DNA of 64,000 nt from Nocardioides mangrovicus (GCF_003674065.1 NZ_RDBE01000006.1:597613-661612); one strand, 5' to 3'. Shown: positions 37,067 to 45,500, numbered from the stretch's first letter. The notes: generated by a model from the letters alone, not told the origin. Translations and numbers: made by a program.

Positions 37067-38119
37067 GTGCGAGCAGCCGTCGTGACCGGGGCGTTCCCTC
37101 CCTCCCAACGCGCGGTGGCCACGAGCGTCAAGCACGTCGTGGACGCCGGGTGGCGCTGCGGCCACGAGCTGCTCGTCGTCGCCCCCGGCACCCCGCTCGG
37201 CCCCGCCAGCTACCGCGGGGTCCGGGTGGCCCGGCCGCGGGCCGCCGACAGCACCGCGATCGCCCGCGAGCTGCGGGCCTTCGAGCCCGACGTGGTCCAC
37301 GTCGCCGACCCGCGGCTGCTCGGTGCCGCCACGATGCGCGCGGCGCGGGCCGTCGGCGTGCCCGTGGTCGCCAGCCAGCACAGCATCGGCAGCGACCGCT
37401 GGGGCGAGTGGTGGAGCACCATCGCCGACTCCGGTGCCGACCTCACGCTGGCCACCTGCCGGGCTGCTCGCGACGCGCTCACCGGCGCCGGTGTGGCGGC
37501 GTCGCTGTGGGCCCCCGGCGTCGACGCCGACGTGTTCACCCCGACGATGCGCGTGCCCGAGCTGGCGCAGCGCTTCTCCCGAGGCGGCGACCTGGTGGTC
37601 TGTCACGTCGGCGACGTCGCCTCGCCCCACGTGCTGCGCCGACTGGCCGACGTCGCCTCCCTGCCCGGCGTCCGGCTGGTGGTGGCGCGCTCGGGCGCCG
37701 CGGCCGACCGGTACCGCTCGGCGCTGCCGCAGGCCAAGGTGCTCGGCGACATGTCCGGCGTCGAGCTGGCCCACGTCGTGGCCTCCTGCGACGTCCTGGT
37801 GCAGCCGCGCAAGAAGGAGCTGGACTGCCACGCCGTCCGACGTGCCCTGGCCGCCGGCGTGCCGGTGGTGGGGATGACCGCGGGCGGGGTGGGCGACGTC
37901 GTCGCCCACGAGGCCAACGGACTGCTCACCGACCCTCGCGAGCGGCACGGTCTGCGGGAGTCGGTGCGCCGGCTGCGCGAGGACCGGGACCTCGTGGCAC
38001 GACTGGCCTCGCGGGCGCGAGACAGCGTCGCGGACCGCTCGTGGCAGGTGGCCGTGACCGAGCTCGCCGAGACCCACTGGAACGCCCTGCGACCCGCCGC
38101 GATCCGCCACTCGGGATAG
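37067..38119 (+). CDS. Glycosyltransferase family 4-like protein
   Basis: A 350-residue GT-B type glycosyltransferase. The N-terminal half has VVTGAFPPSQRAVATSVKHVVDAGWRCGHELLVVAP. The C-terminal half has CHVGDVASPHVL, the acceptor/donor-binding ELDCHAVRRALAAGVPVVGMTAGGVGDVV and NGLLTDP. The best start is GTG 37067, preceded seven bases earlier by CACGGT, a weak -10 match; GTG 37058 would add three residues. Cytosolic, probably acting on a lipid or envelope glycan. Transcribed divergently from mutA. Confidence 0.88.
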   Translation: MRAAVVTGAFPPSQRAVATSVKHVVDAGWRCGHELLVVAPGTPLGPASYRGVRVARPRAADSTAIARELRAFEPDVVHVADPRLLGAATMRAARAVGVPVVASQHSIGSDRWGEWWSTIADSGADLTLATCRAARDALTGAGVAASLWAPGVDADVFTPTMRVPELAQRFSRGGDLVVCHVGDVASPHVLRRLADVASLPGVRLVVARSGAAADRYRSALPQAKVLGDMSGVELAHVVASCDVLVQPRKKELDCHAVRRALAAGVPVVGMTAGGVGDVVAHEANGLLTDPRERHGLRESVRRLREDRDLVARLASRARDSVADRSWQVAVTELAETHWNALRPAAIRHSG

Positions 38120-38130
38120 GTCGCGGGACG

Positions 38131-38136
38131 TACCCT
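38131..38136 (+). promoter_or_regulatory. -10 box of a probable leaderless promoter
   Basis: TACCCT ends seven bases before GTG 38144 of the phosphatase gene. Confidence 0.5.
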
Positions 38137-38143
38137 GGCGGGC

Positions 38144-39295
38144 GTGCGGACCAGCCTGAGGCACTTCGTCGCCGACCCCGTCGGCAGCTGGCGCAGCGGC
38201 AGCCGCGACAGCCAGGCCTACACGCTGTGCCTGCTGCTGGGCGGGGTGGTGGGCTCGTTCATCGTCTCGATGACGAGCTACGACCTGATGCCGCTGACCG
38301 CCTACTTCGTGTGGCTGCTGCTGGGCATGGTGCTGCTGCGGTTCCGGCCGCTGCTGGCGCTGGTCGCCGTGACGGCCGTGGCCGGCCTGACCGCCGCCCT
38401 CTCGCACCCGCCGATCATCGCGGCGCGGGTGAGCGCGCTGGTGGTGATGGCGATGTGCATGGCGGTGATCCTGTTCCAGTCCAGCCGACAGCGCAGCGGA
38501 CTCCCGTCGGCCATCAGCGAGGGCATGCTGGCCGACCTGCGCGACCGGCTGCAGCGCCAGGGCGCGGTGCCGACGCTGCCGACCGGCTGGCAGTCGCAGT
38601 CGGCCATGATCGCCGCGCACGGCGTCGGCTACGGCGGCGACTTCCTGGTGGCACGGCGCTCGGACAGCAGGACCCGGCTGGAGATGATCCTGGTCGACGT
38701 GTGCGGCAAGGGCGTGGGCGCCGCCACCACCGCGCTGCAGTTCGCCGGAGCGCTCGACGGCCTGCTCGGCGCGCTGCCGCCGCAGCAGCTGATGCGCGCG
38801 GCCAACGACTTCTTGCTGCGACAGGACTCCGACGAGGCCTTCGCGACCGCCGTGCACGTTGCCGTGGACCTGGAGACCGGCGCCTACGAGATCATCAGCG
38901 CCGGCCACCCACCGGTGCTGGTGTGGTCCGACCCGGACGAGGTGTGGAACCTCGACGCCACGCGCGGCACCGCGCTCGGCATCGTCGCGGAGCCGCTCCT
39001 GGAGTCGACCACCGGCACCTTGCGCCCCGGCGAGGCGCTGCTCTTCTACACCGACGGCGTGGTCGAGTCCCGCGACGCCGACCTCGACGACGGCATCGCC
39101 TGGCTCCAGACCACCGCCCGCGACGCCATCAGCCGCGGCTTCGACGGCGCCCCCCGCCGCATCATCCGCAAGGTCGCCGCCGGCGACGACGACCGGGCGG
39201 TGCTGATGTTGTGGCGCGAGGGGGTCGGGGTGGCGGTGCCGGTGGCGCCCGGTTTCACCGGCCGGCCGGCGAAACCGGGCGACATAGCGGACTGA
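38144..39295 (+). CDS. Membrane-anchored PP2C-type (SpoIIE) serine/threonine phosphatase
   Basis: A 383-residue protein with four or so hydrophobic helices (about residues 25-115) and a cytosolic SpoIIE/PP2C domain (about 145-370). Metal-binding motifs are YGGDFLVARR, LVDVCGKGVGAA, ISAGHPPVLVW and LLFYTDGVVESRD. Such phosphatases regulate anti-sigma-factor antagonists or related switch proteins. The last 16 residues are encoded by a GC-rich inverted repeat and are probably not conserved. It converges with the CHAT protease gene and might belong to the same regulatory circuit, though nothing directly shows this. Confidence 0.9.
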   Translation: MRTSLRHFVADPVGSWRSGSRDSQAYTLCLLLGGVVGSFIVSMTSYDLMPLTAYFVWLLLGMVLLRFRPLLALVAVTAVAGLTAALSHPPIIAARVSALVVMAMCMAVILFQSSRQRSGLPSAISEGMLADLRDRLQRQGAVPTLPTGWQSQSAMIAAHGVGYGGDFLVARRSDSRTRLEMILVDVCGKGVGAATTALQFAGALDGLLGALPPQQLMRAANDFLLRQDSDEAFATAVHVAVDLETGAYEIISAGHPPVLVWSDPDEVWNLDATRGTALGIVAEPLLESTTGTLRPGEALLFYTDGVVESRDADLDDGIAWLQTTARDAISRGFDGAPRRIIRKVAAGDDDRAVLMLWREGVGVAVPVAPGFTGRPAKPGDIAD

Positions 39296-39321
39296 TCGCC
39301 CGCGAAACCACCGGTTTCGCG
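39247..39321. repeat. Clustered GGTTTC/GAAACC inverted repeats
   Basis: First hairpin: GCCCGGTTTC (39247-39256) with its exact complement at 39271-39280, inside the end of the phosphatase gene. Second hairpin: CGCGAAACC (39301-39309), three bases, complement to 39321, in the intergenic gap. The shared GAAACC core suggests one repeat family. The second hairpin may act as a terminator between the convergent genes. Confidence 0.65.
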
Positions 39322-39344
39322 CGCCCGTCGTCCGTTTCGTCCGG

Positions 39345-41885
39345 CTAGACGCCCAGCGCGACGAAGGCCGCGGCTGTCGCCTGACTCACCGCGTCGCCGG
39401 CACCGGCCCGCCGCGCGTGGTGCATCGCCTCGGCCAGGCCCGAGCCCGCGGCCAGGGCGGCGTGCAGGTCGAGCATCAGCTGCACGGTGGCCTCGTCGTT
39501 CACCTCGGCGACGCTGGCCACCACACCGGCCGTGCCGAGCGAGAGCAGGGCGGCGGTGAGGCCGAGCAGCTCGTCGGCGCCCACCGGGGCCATGACGCCG
39601 GAGTCGCAGGCCGAGAGCACCAGCCGGTGCGGCGGGCGGCGCAGGAGCTCGAGGTCGTGCACGGTGAGCGGGCCGTCGTCGAGGCGGAGCGAGGAGAACA
39701 TCGGGCTGTCGGGGCGGAAGTCGCCGTGCGCGGCCACGTGCGCGAGTCGCGAGCCGTCCAGGGCCGCGAGGGTCGCCTCGACCGTGGCGGTGCCGTCGCG
39801 CAGCACCGTGGTGGCGCCGGGAGCCAGGACGTCCACCTCCGCGCCGCCCGTGCCCAGGCCGGGACCCGCCACCAGCACCGTCCGCTCACCCGAGGGCCGG
39901 CGGGCGGCACGGGCGCGCAGCCACATCGTCGCGCTTGGCACCACGGACACCGGGCGGTCGGCCAGCCCCGGCAGCAGCGTCCACGGCACGGCGTGCAGCC
40001 TGCTGGGCGGTGCGACCACCACCGGCCCGTCGCCCAGCCGGACGCCGGCCAGCAGCGTCTGCTGCAGCCGCTCGGCCGCGGCGGCGATCGTCGCCGGCCT
40101 ACCCCGCGCTGCTTGGCGAAGTGCGAACCGCGCCTGGGCCACCGCCTGCGCCGCGGCCTCCACCGGACCTCCGACGCTGTGCCGCACTCGGCCGCCGCAA
40201 ACGGTCAGGGCGTGCAGGACGCCGTCGACCTCGACCAGCTCGACGAAGGTCCTCTCTCCCACCGCGTCGACGAAGGCGTCGACGTCGAAGCGCACCGACT
40301 GCCGCCGCGTCCCGGCCAGCAGGTGCCGCTGGTGACGCACCGCCTGCTCCCAGGCCTGCCGGGCCCGGGCCACCGCCTGCGGGTCGCCCTCCCCCTGGGC
40401 CTCCTCGAGCCGACGCGCCTGGCTGCGCAGCGCGGCCAGACGCGAGGCGTCGCGGCCGGACGGGCGCACCGGCGGTTCGGCCAGCGCGGTGGCCCGCCAG
40501 CGCTCGGTCCAGGTCAGCAGCCGGCGCGCACCACCGCGACGGACGGCCTCCCGCAGCGCCAGATCGGCCAGGTCGGTGCCGTGCCGGGTGGCGAGCGCCC
40601 GCAGCTCCGAGCTGCCGAGCGTCTGGCGGTGCTCGTCGAGCGCGTCGAGCCCGCGCCCGCAGGCCGAGAGGATCCCACGCGAGTCGCCCGCCAGCTCGCG
40701 GTCGAGCGCCTGCCCGAGCCAGCCGGTCGCGCGCACCAGCGGCGCCGGCCGACGCCGGTAGCGCGCCGCCGCCGTGAGGAGCCGGTGGGCTTCGTCGGGG
40801 TGTCGCTTCGTGGCGAGCCGGCCGGCCAGCAGGAGTGCCAGCGGGGCGTCGTCCGCCTTCAGGTCGACCAGGCGATCGGCCAGCTCGGCGGCCTGGCCGA
40901 TGAGCCGATCGCCGCCGTCACCGCGGATCTGTCGTGCCTGCAGCACGACCAGATCCGCGCGAGCCTGCCACCAGGAGCGCCGCTGCTGCCTGAACAGCCT
41001 GCTCGCGACGCGAGCGCGCCGCAACGCCAACCCGGGGTCACCATCGACGAGCGCCACGGAGGCCGAGATGAAGTGGAGCTCCGCCTGCCTCGTCGGCAGC
41101 GCAGCGGCCTGCAGCGCCTCGTCGACGACCTGTCCGGCCTCGGCGGCCAGACCGGCCGCGAGCAGGGCCTGGCAGCGGTGGTAGGCCAGCTCGGGTTCGA
41201 CGTGGGAGAGCTCGCTGTATCCGCGTGCCGCCCGGTCGTAGAGAGTCAGCGTGCCGGGGATGTCGCCGCGGTTGTAGGCCACGAGCCCCCGGTTGTGCAC
41301 CAGCATCACCGCCTCGAGGTCCTGCCCGACCCGACGGAACAACGACTCCGCGTCCGTCAGGTCGGCGTCCGCACGTCCCAGTGACCCTCGCGCCACATGC
41401 ACCAACGCACGGTTGGTGAGGGTCCGCGCCTCCCACAGCACGTCGTGGTGGGCGCGGCAGCCGGCCAGCGCGCGGCTCAGGTCCTTCAACGCCTCGGCAT
41501 GGCGCCCCAGCGCGGACAGTACGTACGCCCGACGCATGACGATGCGCGCGAGCACGATCCCGTTCGCCATGTCCACCGCGGAATCCAGCTCCCGCAGGCC
41601 CGCCCGGGTACGACCGCCCACGACGAGGGTGGCGCCCAGGGTGGCCCGGACGTCGGCGACCCGGTCGGGCTGGTTCGCCGCACTCGCCGAACTGAGTGCC
41701 GCACGCAGCTCCGGCACGGCCTCGGACCACCGCCCGGCGTCACGCAGGACGATGCCGGCCGCTTGGTACGCATACGAGCGCACGGCCGGATCGGTCGAGG
41801 AGGCGGTCAGCCGTCGTGCTCGTCGCAGCGCGTCCACGGGGCGCGACAACGCCAGCGCCAAGAGCGCATCCGGCTGGGTCGACAC
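39345..41885 (-). CDS. TPR-CHAT domain protein (caspase-like protease)
   Basis: An 846-residue protein. Residues about 1-430 form helical tetratricopeptide-like repeats, with pairs such as SYAYQAAGIVLRDAGRWSEAVPELR and HNRGLVAYNRGDIPGTLTLYDRA. A linker follows. The C-terminal CHAT domain (about 540-846) keeps both catalytic residues: His720 in HVAAHGDF and Cys760 in LSACDSG. CHAT is the bacterial caspase/separase-like protease clan; the TPR part usually senses partners. No signal peptide or membrane helix. GTG 41885 has no ribosome binding site but a -10-like TAGCGT six bases upstream. Diverges from a subtilisin-like protease. Confidence 0.92.
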   Translation of the reverse strand: MSTQPDALLALALSRPVDALRRARRLTASSTDPAVRSYAYQAAGIVLRDAGRWSEAVPELRAALSSASAANQPDRVADVRATLGATLVVGGRTRAGLRELDSAVDMANGIVLARIVMRRAYVLSALGRHAEALKDLSRALAGCRAHHDVLWEARTLTNRALVHVARGSLGRADADLTDAESLFRRVGQDLEAVMLVHNRGLVAYNRGDIPGTLTLYDRAARGYSELSHVEPELAYHRCQALLAAGLAAEAGQVVDEALQAAALPTRQAELHFISASVALVDGDPGLALRRARVASRLFRQQRRSWWQARADLVVLQARQIRGDGGDRLIGQAAELADRLVDLKADDAPLALLLAGRLATKRHPDEAHRLLTAAARYRRRPAPLVRATGWLGQALDRELAGDSRGILSACGRGLDALDEHRQTLGSSELRALATRHGTDLADLALREAVRRGGARRLLTWTERWRATALAEPPVRPSGRDASRLAALRSQARRLEEAQGEGDPQAVARARQAWEQAVRHQRHLLAGTRRQSVRFDVDAFVDAVGERTFVELVEVDGVLHALTVCGGRVRHSVGGPVEAAAQAVAQARFALRQAARGRPATIAAAAERLQQTLLAGVRLGDGPVVVAPPSRLHAVPWTLLPGLADRPVSVVPSATMWLRARAARRPSGERTVLVAGPGLGTGGAEVDVLAPGATTVLRDGTATVEATLAALDGSRLAHVAAHGDFRPDSPMFSSLRLDDGPLTVHDLELLRRPPHRLVLSACDSGVMAPVGADELLGLTAALLSLGTAGVVASVAEVNDEATVQLMLDLHAALAAGSGLAEAMHHARRAGAGDAVSQATAAAFVALGV

Positions 41886-41891
41886 ATCGAT

Positions 41892-41897
41892 ACGCTA
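41892..41897 (-). promoter_or_regulatory. -10 box of a probable leaderless promoter
   Basis: TAGCGT on the minus strand ends six bases before GTG 41885 of the TPR-CHAT gene. The whole divergent region is only 57 bases. Confidence 0.45.
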
Positions 41898-41942
41898 CCG
41901 ACGTCGCGCGGGGGCCGATCACTTCGTGAAGGGGACGTACGG

Positions 41943-43160
41943 ATGGCAGCACGTGAAGGGCGTGGGAAGCGGGGCCAGACGGCCGAGCGCGAGCGCGCAC
42001 GCACTCAGGTGGGGATCATTCGCCGCGCCTTCGGCGACGAGGTCGAGGCACATCGTGGCGACAGCGAGGACGACGCGGACTTCGAGTACCTCTACCGCAC
42101 CGCGCACATCTTGGTGCGCGACGCCGACGTGGCACGGGTCCGCGAGGTGATCGAGGGCGCCGAGGTGTCCGACAGCCTGGTCAACGGCGTCACCCGGCTC
42201 TCACTCCCGGACGATCTCGATGTGGCAGCAGCGCTCGACCGGCTCGATGTCGCGCTCGGCGTGGGAGCGGCCACACCCGATCACGTGCTCTGGGTCGTAC
42301 CGGGAGGCTGCTGCCCCGCCACCGAGCCCGAGGAGACGAAGGCCGCCGACGCCTGGCCCGAGCCGAACCACCGCGAGCTGGACGGCAAGGGCGTGCTGGT
42401 CTCGGTCGTCGACACCGGCTGGCACACGCCGTCGGCCACCGACCCGAGGTCGCCGTGGCTCGCGGGCGTCAGGGGCGATGAGGAGACGATCGACCCGAAC
42501 GCCATCCATCCCTACGCCGGGCACGGCACGTTCATCGCCGGCGTGGTGCGCTGCGAGGCGCCGGCCAGCGACATCTACGTCGAGGGCTACCTGACCCACG
42601 GCGGCGCGATCTTCGAGTCCGAGATGATCAAGCAGCTGGTCGAGGCACTGGCCAAGGGCCCCGACGTCATCAGCTTCTCCGGCGGCACCGTCACCCGCGG
42701 CAACCGCCCGTCGCTGGCGTTCGAGGTGTTCTACGAGAACTTCCTGAGCAAGCTCAAGGGCACGGTGCTGGTCGCCGCCGCCGGCAACGACGACACCCGC
42801 GAGCCGTTCTGGCCCGCCGCGTTCCCGTGGTCGGTCTCGGTCGGCGCGATCGACCGGCACGGCAACAAGGCGGAGTTCTCCAACTACGGCAGCTGGGTGG
42901 ATGTCTACGCCCTCGGCGTCGACGTCGTGAACGCCTTCCCCCACGGCACCTACACGTGCACCGAACCGCCGCACGTCGGCGAGGTGCGCCATTTCGACGG
43001 GCTGTGCCGGTGGAGCGGTACGTCGTTCTCGACGCCGGTCGTCGCGGGCAAGATCGCCGCGCGCATGAGTCGCACCGGGCTCAGCGCCCGGGCCGCGGCC
43101 GACGAGCTGCTGGTGGAGGCGCGCAACAACGCGATCGTGGGCGTCGGCGCGATCCTGTAG
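41943..43160 (+). CDS. S8 (subtilisin-like) serine peptidase, cytosolic
   Basis: A 405-residue subtilase. The catalytic triad is complete: Asp157 (VSVVDTGW), His194 (AGHGTFIAG), Ser361 (WSGTSFSTPVVAG), with oxyanion Asn282 (VAAAGN). About 140 N-terminal residues form a mixed domain (TAHILVRDADVARVREVIEG) that may act as inhibitory or recognition region. No signal peptide, unlike most subtilases, so it probably cleaves an intracellular target. ATG 41943 has GAAGGGG eight bases upstream. It faces the TPR-CHAT gene and converges, five bases apart, with the gene of the sigma-linked small protein. Confidence 0.93.
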   Translation: MAAREGRGKRGQTAERERARTQVGIIRRAFGDEVEAHRGDSEDDADFEYLYRTAHILVRDADVARVREVIEGAEVSDSLVNGVTRLSLPDDLDVAAALDRLDVALGVGAATPDHVLWVVPGGCCPATEPEETKAADAWPEPNHRELDGKGVLVSVVDTGWHTPSATDPRSPWLAGVRGDEETIDPNAIHPYAGHGTFIAGVVRCEAPASDIYVEGYLTHGGAIFESEMIKQLVEALAKGPDVISFSGGTVTRGNRPSLAFEVFYENFLSKLKGTVLVAAAGNDDTREPFWPAAFPWSVSVGAIDRHGNKAEFSNYGSWVDVYALGVDVVNAFPHGTYTCTEPPHVGEVRHFDGLCRWSGTSFSTPVVAGKIAARMSRTGLSARAAADELLVEARNNAIVGVGAIL

Positions 43161-43164
43161 CCGC

Positions 43165-43599
43165 CTAGAAGCTGACCCAGCTGGTACTGAGCCGGTCCTC
43201 GCCGACCTCGACGACGAACCGCACCGCGCCGGTGAGCGTGAACGGAAGCGAGAAGAACCCGGAGTCGTCGACCTCGATCACGAACGGCTCGGCGTCGCGG
43301 CCGACGGCCGTGAGCCGGCACCGGCCGGTGGGGATGACCTGCCCGGTGAGCACGCCGTCGTCGAGCTCGACCTCCAGGCCGAGGTCGCGGGCCTGGAAGC
43401 CGAAGGCTCGTACCGTCTCTGCGCCGCGCACCCGCAGCTCGCCGGTGGCGGCCGAGTCGTGCACCAGGTCCATCAGCTCCTCGTCGATCGTGCGCCAGGT
43501 GAAGGCGGCACGGGCGGCCTCGCGGGCGCGGTCGGTGACGAGCGCCCCGTCGGCCACGGCCTCGCGCAGCTCGGCGATCAGGGCGTCGTCGTCACTCAT
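43165..43599 (-). CDS. Small beta-rich protein encoded with the sigma factor
   Basis: A 144-residue protein of unknown function. The N-terminal third is helical (LIAELREAVADGALVTDRAREAA, then FTWRTIDEELMDLVHDS). The rest is beta-rich (LTGQVIPTGRCRLTAVG, PFVIEVDDSGFFSLPFTL, AVRFVVEVGED) and looks like a small immunoglobulin/transthyretin-like domain. No membrane segment or metal-binding HxxxCxxC, so it is not a classical zinc anti-sigma factor. ATG 43599 overlaps the sigma factor stop by four bases, with GAGGAG upstream. The tight coupling makes it a candidate partner or inhibitor of the sigma factor and a possible protease substrate; that is an inference. Confidence 0.8.
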   Translation of the reverse strand: MSDDDALIAELREAVADGALVTDRAREAARAAFTWRTIDEELMDLVHDSAATGELRVRGAETVRAFGFQARDLGLEVELDDGVLTGQVIPTGRCRLTAVGRDAEPFVIEVDDSGFFSLPFTLTGAVRFVVEVGEDRLSTSWVSF

Positions 43600-44168
43600 C
43601 GGGTCTCCTCGGTCGTCTCGGCGAGCGCGACGAGCGCTGCCGCGTTGCGCAGCTGCTCCAGGGCACGGGCGCGAGTCGGCCCGATGGTGCCGATCGGGAT
43701 GCCGAGCAGCGCACTGACCTCGGCGTACGCGCGGGGTGGGTCCTCGATCAGCAGCAGGAGCAGCCGGCGCCGGTCCTCGGGCAGCTGGTCCAGCGCCTCG
43801 CGCAGCGCCCGGCCCCGCTCGGCGCGCAGCAGCTCGGCGTCGACGTCGGGACCGTCGGCGACGACCTCGGGACCGCTGGACAGGTCGACCGGGACGGCCC
43901 GCCGGTCGCTGTGCCGCACCCGGACCGACTCGCGCCGTGCGGTGGTGGCGAGCCAGCCGGGCAGGGCCGCCGGCTCACGCACGCCGTCGAGGTGCTCGAC
44001 CAGCCGCAACCACACGGTCTGGTTGACGTCGTCGGCCTCGGCACCGCGGAGGCCGACGCGGGCGATGGTGCCGCAGACCAGCGGCAAGAAGCGCTCGACC
44101 AGTGCGTCCCACGCGCTCTCGTCGCCGGCGCGCGCCGCCAGCACCAGCTCTCGGAGACCTCGCTCCAT
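43596..44168 (-). CDS. ECF-type RNA polymerase sigma factor
   Basis: A 190-residue sigma-70 family protein. Region 2 (about residues 15-80) contains LVERFLPLVCGTIARVG, EADDVNQTVWLRLVEHLDG and LPGWLATTARRESVRVRH. Region 4 (about 125-180) has LDQLPEDRRRLLLLLIED and the helix-turn-helix AYAEVSALLGIPIGTIGPTRARALEQLR. There is no region 3, as in ECF factors. ATG 44168 is preceded by GGGAGGGC. It directs polymerase to a small set of promoters, perhaps those of the adjacent protease genes; no recognisable shared promoter could be confirmed. Confidence 0.93.
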   Translation of the reverse strand: MERGLRELVLAARAGDESAWDALVERFLPLVCGTIARVGLRGAEADDVNQTVWLRLVEHLDGVREPAALPGWLATTARRESVRVRHSDRRAVPVDLSSGPEVVADGPDVDAELLRAERGRALREALDQLPEDRRRLLLLLIEDPPRAYAEVSALLGIPIGTIGPTRARALEQLRNAAALVALAETTEETR

Positions 44169-44220
44169 GCCTGCCCTCCCGGTGGACCGGGGCAAGTCCA
44201 CACCGCGGACGGCGCCGGGA

Positions 44221-45306
44221 TCAACCAACCAGAGCATGCACCACTGCCCGACCGTCGCCACGACGCACGACCGCGGCCGTGTGGGAGGCCGCGGGGGCGT
44301 CCAGCAGCCCGTGGCGCAGCGCCACCTTGACCGCGGTGCGCATGGCGGCGACGTCGTGCGCCTGGTGGGCGCGACGGACCACGATCGTGAGCACCAGCGG
44401 GGCCAGCGCGCTGCGCTGGCGCAGCGGCAGGGCCCGGTACGCCGTCGCCCAGCGGGGGCCGTGAACCGGTGCCGGTAGCGCCAGCACCCGCTCGCCGTCG
44501 CGACGGACCGCCCGGCGCAGCCTCGCGGTGGCCAGGAGCGCGTTGAGCACGCCGGTGGAAAAGGCCGCCGCGTGGGCCGGGCCTCCCGTGGCTGGCGGGG
44601 CCTGGGCGTCGACGAGGCCGAGCGCGAAGTCGGCGGGCGCACTCCACGGCAGGTCCAGCAACGGCCAGAGCCACAGCACCTCGGCGACCAGCGCGAGGTC
44701 GTCGGCGTCGAGGGCCAGCGCGAGCGCCGCCTCGGCCTGTGCGACGCGGATCGTGTGGGAGGTCGCGCGGTGCCCGACGTCCGTGGCCATCAGCGCCGCC
44801 CTCGTCAGGGCGTAGAGGTCCTCGGTGGTCGTGGCGAGGGCGTCAACCGGGCGTCCCAGGGGGCTGCGGGCGAGCACCTCCTGGTCGTCGAGACCGGAGT
44901 GGTCACCGGTCCACACCGCGTGGACCCAGGCCTGCGCGAGCTCGAGGCCGCCCGCGACGTGCATGGGCCCGGCGACGGCCTCGTGCAGCCAGCCCAGCGC
45001 CACGGTGCGCGACGTCGTGCCGTCCCCCAGCGACGGCACGACGTCGGCACCGAGCGCCGCCCCCGCGACCTCGACCAGCCGAGCCCGGGCGCCCCCGACG
45101 CCCGGGTCGGCGGCCCATCCCCCGGTGGCGCGCAGCAGGAGTGCGGCCTCCCCCGTCACCGGACCCACCCCAGGCGGCGGGACGATCCCCCGCGATGGCC
45201 GTCCCACCACCTGGGTCACCGCATCGGCGAGCTCGCCGAGCGCACGGACGACCTGCTGCTTCCGCCCCGTCTGCAGCGCTGCCGTCCTGACCCTCGTCTC
45301 CGCCAC
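44221..45306 (-). CDS. Helical protein of unknown function near the sigma/protease locus
   Basis: A 361-residue, almost entirely helical protein with no signal peptide. The central part (TTEDLYALTRAALMATDVGHR, then QAEAALALALDADDLALVAEVLWLWPLLDLPW) reminds me of the DUF6895-type proteins of streptomycetes, but I cannot confirm this. GTG 45306 has GGAGGG seven bases upstream. It is 52 bases upstream of the sigma factor gene on the same strand and may form one transcript with it. Function not assigned. Confidence 0.7.
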   Translation of the reverse strand: MAETRVRTAALQTGRKQQVVRALGELADAVTQVVGRPSRGIVPPPGVGPVTGEAALLLRATGGWAADPGVGGARARLVEVAGAALGADVVPSLGDGTTSRTVALGWLHEAVAGPMHVAGGLELAQAWVHAVWTGDHSGLDDQEVLARSPLGRPVDALATTTEDLYALTRAALMATDVGHRATSHTIRVAQAEAALALALDADDLALVAEVLWLWPLLDLPWSAPADFALGLVDAQAPPATGGPAHAAAFSTGVLNALLATARLRRAVRRDGERVLALPAPVHGPRWATAYRALPLRQRSALAPLVLTIVVRRAHQAHDVAAMRTAVKVALRHGLLDAPAASHTAAVVRRGDGRAVVHALVG

Positions 45307-45408
45307 CGCTGCGCCCTCCCTGACCGGTCGACCGTCACCTGCTGTGGGTGACACTGGAGAGGAGTACGGGGTGGTGGCGGTGATACGTCCGGGGCGATTT
45401 TTCTTGGC

Positions 45409-45440
45409 GGGGGTTTTGCCGGGCACCCGGCAAAACCCCC
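45409..45440. repeat. Near-perfect hairpin with 15-bp stem
   Basis: GGGGGTTTTGCCGGG pairs exactly with its complement across a 2-base CA (effective loop four bases). It lies 61 bases after the GNAT stop and about 100 bases before the start of the 361-residue protein gene. No T-run follows on the leftward transcript, so it is a terminator without U-tract or a dispersed repeat. A CCGAATTCGG palindrome follows at 45441-45450. Confidence 0.65.
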
Positions 45441-45500
45441 CCGAATTCGGCTCCAGAACCGGTCGCCGACACGAGTTTCGGTAGCACAGCGCCCGTTTGG

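Noticed and set aside
35602-39348. A 1248-codon open frame running antisense to mutA and in another frame through the glycosyltransferase and phosphatase genes
   Set aside because: It spans three well-supported genes and its translation is repetitive Arg/Gly/Ala sequence without motifs.
38144-41885. SpoIIE phosphatase as a definite part of the CHAT/sigma module
   Set aside because: The genes converge and are separated by repeat hairpins; apart from proximity nothing links them, so the phosphatase was left out of the proposed module.
39345-43160. A CRISPR type III-E (Craspase) locus around the TPR-CHAT gene
   Set aside because: No repeat-spacer array, gRAMP, Cas1 or Cas2 gene is present in the window. 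Only the protease/sigma analogy remains.
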